Shown piece by piece: positions 60,499 to 64,000 of a DNA stretch of 64,000 bases (positions within the stretch are counted from its first letter, which is position 1; the number at the start of each line of letters is the position of its first letter). The notes below the pieces were generated by a model. It had not been told where the DNA came from. It saw nothing but the letters and a program-made list of their open reading frames with translations, and made no database searches. The translations under genes were made by a program, and so were the position numbers. The stretch lies in contig UCAU01000022.1 of NCBI GenBank assembly GCA_900470445.1, forward strand, positions 41,977-105,976, written 5' to 3'. Source of the DNA: Hyphomicrobiales bacterium. GTDB taxonomy: Bacteria > Pseudomonadota > Alphaproteobacteria > Rhizobiales > Devosiaceae.

Positions 60499-61422
60499 TT
60501 AGGCGCGAAATCGTCTCCGATACTCCGACGGCGACAAGCCTACGGTTTGGAGGAAGACCTTCCGGAAGGCGCTGGCATCACTGTAGCCAACCGCCCACGC
60601 AATCGATTCGACGGCATCAGCTCCGAACTGAAGCATCTCGCGGGCCTTGTTGACGCGAAATCGTTGGAGGTACTCGGTTGCAGTCATGTGCGTCGCCTTC
60701 CGAAACCGCCGCAGGAAGGTTCTCTCCTCCAAGCCTGACTTGCTGGCCATATCTGAGAGACTGATGCTGTCTGCAAATTCTGCATGAAGCCAATGCTGCG
60801 CCACCAAGATAGCAGCGTCGCCGTGGGTCAGCGTTGGGACGAAGGAGCTGTAGTAGCGCTGTTCACGACCAGGAGGATCGATCAGCAGAGTTCCTGCGGT
60901 ATTCATCATGGCCGTGGTGCCCAGATATCGGTCAACCAGCTTCAAGCCTAGGTCCGTCCACGCCATCATGCCTCCAGCAGTCATGATGTCCCCGTCATCG
61001 ATCACCAGTCGATCGACGTCGAGGTCAACCTTCGGAAAGCGGGATCGAAAAACCTCGGCTGTTCCCCAATGCGTCGTCGCAGATCGCCCATCCAGCAACC
61101 CTGTTTCACCCAGGATGAAGGCACCAACACATACGGACGCCAAGGTGGTGCCGCTACCATGCAGCTGCCGCAGCGCCGAGGCGATAGGTCGAGCCACCTC
61201 GGCAGTAACCGGCCCCTGCTTGCCGGGAGGTATGACCATGACGACCGGTGCCCCGGTATTCCTGCCGGGTACTAGCTCATCGCCGATAGCCCGCCATCTT
61301 GTTACCCTGATCTGAGGTCGATCAGGCTGATTTGCAATTTCGAACAAGTCTGCCAGCCCTAGCAATGCAGCTTCCTGAGCACCGGAATACTCGAGAAGCG
61401 CAATTTCGATGTTGTTGCTCAT
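60499..61422 (-). CDS. GlxA-family transcriptional regulator (DJ-1/PfpI domain plus AraC HTH)
   Basis: 307 residues. The N-terminal DJ-1/PfpI-like domain includes LASVCVGAFILGETGLLDGRSATTHW, with the cysteine in a nucleophile-elbow position. The C-terminal AraC double helix-turn-helix has LSDMASKSGLEERTFLRRFRKATHM and VESIAWAVGYSDASAFRKVFLQ. It is divergent from the isochorismatase-like gene, with an 88-base gap between them. Typical GlxA regulators control the neighbouring hydrolase. Confidence 0.92.
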   Translation of the reverse strand: MSNNIEIALLEYSGAQEAALLGLADLFEIANQPDRPQIRVTRWRAIGDELVPGRNTGAPVVMVIPPGKQGPVTAEVARPIASALRQLHGSGTTLASVCVGAFILGETGLLDGRSATTHWGTAEVFRSRFPKVDLDVDRLVIDDGDIMTAGGMMAWTDLGLKLVDRYLGTTAMMNTAGTLLIDPPGREQRYYSSFVPTLTHGDAAILVAQHWLHAEFADSISLSDMASKSGLEERTFLRRFRKATHMTATEYLQRFRVNKAREMLQFGADAVESIAWAVGYSDASAFRKVFLQTVGLSPSEYRRRFRA

Positions 61423-61510
61423 TTGTCGTTTTCAACCCGAAAATTGTCGGTACCGCCAATAGCGTAGCCTTCAGCCAGCGTCCATAAATACGCATCGAAA
61501 GGACCCACTT

Positions 61511-62053
61511 ATGAGTAAGCAAGCTATCATCGTCGTCGATTTCCAGAACGATTACCTCGCGTCCGGCTCCTGGCCACTGGTCGGTGTCGATGCCGCCGTG
61601 AAGAATGCCGTTAGGGTAATTGACGACGCTCGCGCCAAGGGGATTCCCGTCATCCATGTCCGGCACGAGAGCCCCGAGGGCTCACCGTTCTTTGTCATCG
61701 GGACACGCGGAGCCGAGATCATTCCAACAGTGGCGCCCAAAGAAGGCGAGCAGGTCGTGGTGAAGAACTTCCCGAATGCGTTCCGCGGCACGGACCTGAA
61801 GGCAAATCTGGACGCCGCGGGCACAAAGGATGTCGTCATCATCGGGGCCATGAGCCACATGTGCATCGACGCGACCGCCAGGGCCGCTGCCGACTACGGG
61901 TTCAACGTGACTGTCGTCGCGGATGCTGCGGCAACCCGTGACGCGCAGTTCGACGGCATGACGGTTCCGGCAGATCAGGTCCACGCCGCTTTCATGTCGG
62001 CCCTCGGCTTTGCTTACGGCAAGGTCGTGAAGGCCGATGAATATCTGAAGTAG
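61511..62053 (+). CDS. Isochorismatase-family cysteine hydrolase
   Basis: 180 residues with the catalytic triad D10 (VVDFQNDY), K85 (VVKNFPNAF) and C118 (MSHMCIDATARAA). The family includes nicotinamidases and N-carbamoyl-amide hydrolases; the substrate is not clear from this sequence. It has no signal peptide. It is probably controlled by the divergent GlxA-like gene. Confidence 0.92.
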   Translation: MSKQAIIVVDFQNDYLASGSWPLVGVDAAVKNAVRVIDDARAKGIPVIHVRHESPEGSPFFVIGTRGAEIIPTVAPKEGEQVVVKNFPNAFRGTDLKANLDAAGTKDVVIIGAMSHMCIDATARAAADYGFNVTVVADAAATRDAQFDGMTVPADQVHAAFMSALGFAYGKVVKADEYLK

Positions 62054-62353
62054 GTCGAATCTCCCGCGCCCATGTGCGTGCAGGATGCTTACCTGCAGAG
62101 CGGCAAACTAACCCCTAATGTACTCCAAGCCCTCCGGTCCAGCGGTATTAGCCGCCGTTACCGAAGGAGCCCAAATCTACAGATAGGCGCTCCCGCAGAA
62201 AGGTTGAGACAATCGTTGCGGATTAGTGGCCCAAAGCGTTTCCAAGCCAGGTTTGTACGTTGTCAGGCTCGATAGCCAAAAGGGTTTTCCGCCGCTGCGA
62301 CAAGCAACTTCGGCCGTTGCACCACGTTTACGGTGCAGGAACCGGAGAGACCA

Positions 62354-62530
62354 ATGCGCCTATTCAACAAGTTGCACGATGCGTTGCTACGGGCCGTGGT
62401 GATCGCGCTGGACCCATACCCTGAGCCGGTCGCCTCAGAGCGAAAAGCGCAACCCTCCGCATTGCCAGATCGTCACCGTCTGGCGCCTACCTTGGCGGCC
62501 CGGCGCTGCGCTCCACGATCTCGCGAATGA
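62354..62530 (+). CDS. Possible small basic protein
   Basis: 58 residues from ATG 62354, with GGAGAG upstream. The sequence is arginine-rich (LHDALLRAVVIALDP...). No family recognised. It overlaps the end of the phage-type fragment on the other strand, so it may be spurious. The 300 bases before it hold no gene that I can support. Confidence 0.3.
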   Translation: MRLFNKLHDALLRAVVIALDPYPEPVASERKAQPSALPDRHRLAPTLAARRCAPRSRE

Positions 62531-62729
62531 CGCGGATATCAGTGCCCAGGCTGTTGCCTGCCACTGTTGGCTTGATTTCCTGCAGTGTGGTCAGCCCGGC
62601 GCTTTCGTGGCCGAGATTGCCCAGGATCGCCGCGGCATCGTCCGGCGTGATGGGGAAATCGGGGATTAGCTGCGCCATGATGCCAGGCGCTTTCGCACGG
62701 AACGTCGATTCCGCGTTTGGTTTGGCCAT
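62487..62729 (-). pseudogene. Truncated phage tail-type lysozyme fragment
   Basis: 80 residues from ATG 62729, which has AAAGGAGG upstream. FPITPDDAAAILGNLGHESAGLTTLQEIKPTVAG matches the N-terminal domain of phage tail lysozyme-like proteins, including the catalytic-type glutamate in GHES. The expected continuation (a GGxGxAQWTGPRR-type segment and about 100 more residues) is missing; the frame ends soon after IREIVERSAGPPR. It looks like a deletion relic of a prophage gene. Confidence 0.6.
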
Positions 62730-62958
62730 GTTGGCCTCCTTTGATAATGTGTTCGTGATGCGGGACTTCATTCCCCAGGGGGCGCGTAGGGTAATGCGGG
62801 GGCTCGATGAGCTCTTGGGGAGAGAGGCTGGAACGTCGCCGCCTTCCTGCCCTCTCCCGATCTCACGGTTTGAAAACGAGGGCCGTGGCGAGTGGAACGT
62901 CGGTGAAGCGTGGCCGTTATGATCGGGCAGGTATTTCCTGCACCTTCAGCAGTCTGAG

Positions 62959-62996
62959 CTAACCCCGGCACTACCGTCCCTTAGGGCCGGGGTTAG
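62959..62996. terminator. Strong inverted repeat, probable bidirectional terminator
   Basis: CTAACCCCGGC (62959-62969) and GCCGGGGTTAG (62986-62996) form a perfect 11-base-pair stem with a 16-base loop. A short T-rich tail follows on the plus strand. It lies in the gap 62730-63077 among gene fragments, which has no other supported feature. Confidence 0.55.
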
Positions 62997-63077
62997 TTTC
63001 GGTCGAGTTTTACGGCGTGTAGCCCGCGTCAGATCCGCAAAGGGCCTCACCCTTGCGGACTTCGAAGGAAATCAGGA

Positions 63078-63256
63078 TTAACTGGCCGGGTCGTTGCTTC
63101 CCGTCGCTGATCCAGCAACGCGGACGAAGTTGGTGCCATCGTTGGTATTGGTGCCGGCACTCGTCCTGATTTCTGCGACTGTTATGCCGACAACGCCCTT
63201 GCCCTTATGCAAGAACAATACAGTATCGCTGGGAAACTTGAGCAGCAGTACGCGGC
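63078..63256 (-). other. Doubtful frame, relative of the adjacent small gene
   Basis: A minus-strand frame ending TAA at 63078 encodes FLHKGKGVVGITVAEIRTSAG and TNDGTNFVRVAGSATGSNDP. It has no ATG, GTG or TTG after an in-frame stop near 63268, so it may have lost its start. Its TNDGTNFV segment resembles the NTNDTELVV segment of the next gene, suggesting a decayed tandem copy. Confidence 0.35.
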
Positions 63257-63297
63257 AACATTTTCAATGCATGATGGAATGAAGGTTCATGGCTTCG

Positions 63298-63603
63298 CTA
63301 TTTTTCCGCTGGGCCAAAGCCTTTTCCATCTGCCGTTAGCGTGCCCCAAGAGGGCGCCCACAGTGAGCGATCGCCAGTAACCACGAGTTCTGTGTCGTTC
63401 GTATTTGCGACCCGGATGGCAGATGCAAACGCCACGTCCACTGGCAGGCAGCTATCCAAATGATAGACATCACCCCGACCACTGAAGTGAGGACTGACCG
63501 GCCCTTGTACGTCTCCGCGTGGAGTTCCGTTGAGCATTCTATACAGATGAAGATTGACGGAAGTGTCCGACTTGGTCTCGACATAGCGGAATTGACACAT
63601 CAT
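63298..63603 (-). CDS. Small conserved-looking protein of unknown function
   Basis: 101 residues from ATG 63603 (or 63600), preceded by AGGAG at good spacing. It has SGRGDVYHLDSCLPVDVAF and ANTNDTELVVTGDRSLWAPSW segments; no family is assigned. The same frame continues upstream into a RES-domain fragment, so a fused reading is possible, but the strong internal ribosome site favours a separate gene. Confidence 0.5.
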   Translation of the reverse strand: MMCQFRYVETKSDTSVNLHLYRMLNGTPRGDVQGPVSPHFSGRGDVYHLDSCLPVDVAFASAIRVANTNDTELVVTGDRSLWAPSWGTLTADGKGFGPAEK

Positions 63604-63834
63604 ACCACCGCTCCTTGTTCGCCAGATAACGCGACCTGACGTGAGAAGGGTAAACCTCGGGCCCACTTCATAAGTTGCATATGCCCGTCTGACGAGGTTA
63701 ACCGCCGAGGCCGCAACTTGTCCTGAATGGTGAAATCGTCCTTCAGAGGCGTAGGCAGGCACCGCTGGAGTTTCAGCGACAGTTGCTGGCAAAAGCCGCC
63801 AGACTGGGCCGGAAAAACGGATTAGATCACTCAC
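63604..63834 (-). pseudogene. N-terminal fragment of a RES-domain toxin
   Basis: From GTG 63834 (GAGAGGG upstream) the frame reads RFSGPVWRLLPAT and ASEGRFHHSGQVA, which match the N-terminal part of RES-domain toxins (the GRFHHxGQ type). The rest of the domain is absent; what follows does not resemble RES. No antitoxin gene is seen next to it within the window edge. It looks like a toxin gene truncated by rearrangement. Confidence 0.5.
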
Positions 63835-64000
63835 TGAATTCCCTCTCAGCAATGTGCAGTCCTTGACCTACCCAATAGTGGCGCGAGCGCGCAATTGAGC
63901 AAGCCCGCCAGGGGAGACGACCGCTTTTAGGCTCGGTGGTCGGAAGTCGAGATGTCTGCAATGGGGCCGACTGCTGACTAATGCCTTCCGGAGTGGGAAA

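Noticed and set aside
1..64000. tRNA, rRNA, CRISPR array, intact insertion sequence or integrase
   Set aside because: None seen on reading both strands. I found no regular spaced repeats, no transposase motifs and no tRNA-like cloverleaf pattern, although a covariance-model search was not possible here.

Overview
The window is GC-rich DNA from an alphaproteobacterium. The protein families, the many solute-importer operons and features such as an IalB protein, an HWE histidine kinase, an SbmA/BacA-like transporter and a TGA-N9-TCA iron-box candidate fit Hyphomicrobiales. A Devosia-like organism is my best guess, but this is inference and not a database result. I saw no rRNA or tRNA genes, no CRISPR array and no intact insertion sequence. 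Coding is dense and mostly accessory: uptake and catabolic operons, each with its own regulator.

Layout. 1-5.8 kb: two divergent units, a DapA-family aldolase with a DhaK/DhaL kinase (minus) and a tripartite tricarboxylate transporter (plus), separated by a pair of matching palindromes. 6.1-13.4 kb: a minus-strand sugar ABC importer operon led by its own LacI regulator and carrying an ADP-ribosylglycohydrolase-family protein. 13.7-20.4 kb: a plus-strand polar amino acid ABC importer with a fold-type III PLP enzyme, a RidA protein, an M14 deacylase and a second LacI regulator, driven by a promoter with two LacI-type operators. 20.4-24.7 kb: DUF983, a cysteine synthase and a run of small secreted or membrane proteins. 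24.8-31.2 kb: a broken amino acid permease, then an RpiR regulator with a binding protein, fused permease, ATPase and histidine phosphatase that look like an AfuABC-type phosphorylated-sugar importer.

31.8-41.6 kb: a LuxR-type regulator, then a minus-strand iron/tetrapyrrole unit (TonB receptor, SbmA-like ABC protein, HemS-like protein, ChaN-like protein, with an IalB gene after it) and a two-component pair. 42-50.4 kb: a NimT/NimR-like transporter-regulator pair, a small HTH-RHH gene pair, DUF763, an SDR with an AraC regulator, and a run of poorly characterised small genes including a damaged Xre/ParS-type antitoxin. 51-62 kb: a chemotaxis receptor and a relic of a second one, an MFS exporter, a LysR-PhzF divergent pair, a Tat-exported epoxide hydrolase, a hipBA module with a clear promoter-operator, and a GlxA-isochorismatase divergent pair. 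62-64 kb: gene debris, including a truncated phage lysozyme-like gene and a RES-domain fragment.

The most interesting systems are (1) the TonB/SbmA-like/HemS-like/ChaN unit, which has no periplasmic binding protein and may import heme through an exporter-fold ABC protein; (2) the amino acid importer coupled to a deacylase, a D-serine-dehydratase-like enzyme and RidA; (3) the RpiR/AfuABC-like/phosphatase unit; and (4) the sugar importer with an ADP-ribosylglycohydrolase. A recurrent feature is a GC-rich hairpin at the binding-protein/permease junction of three unrelated transporters. Two genes (dhaK and the LysR gene) appear to lack any ATG, GTG or TTG start at the position the family requires.
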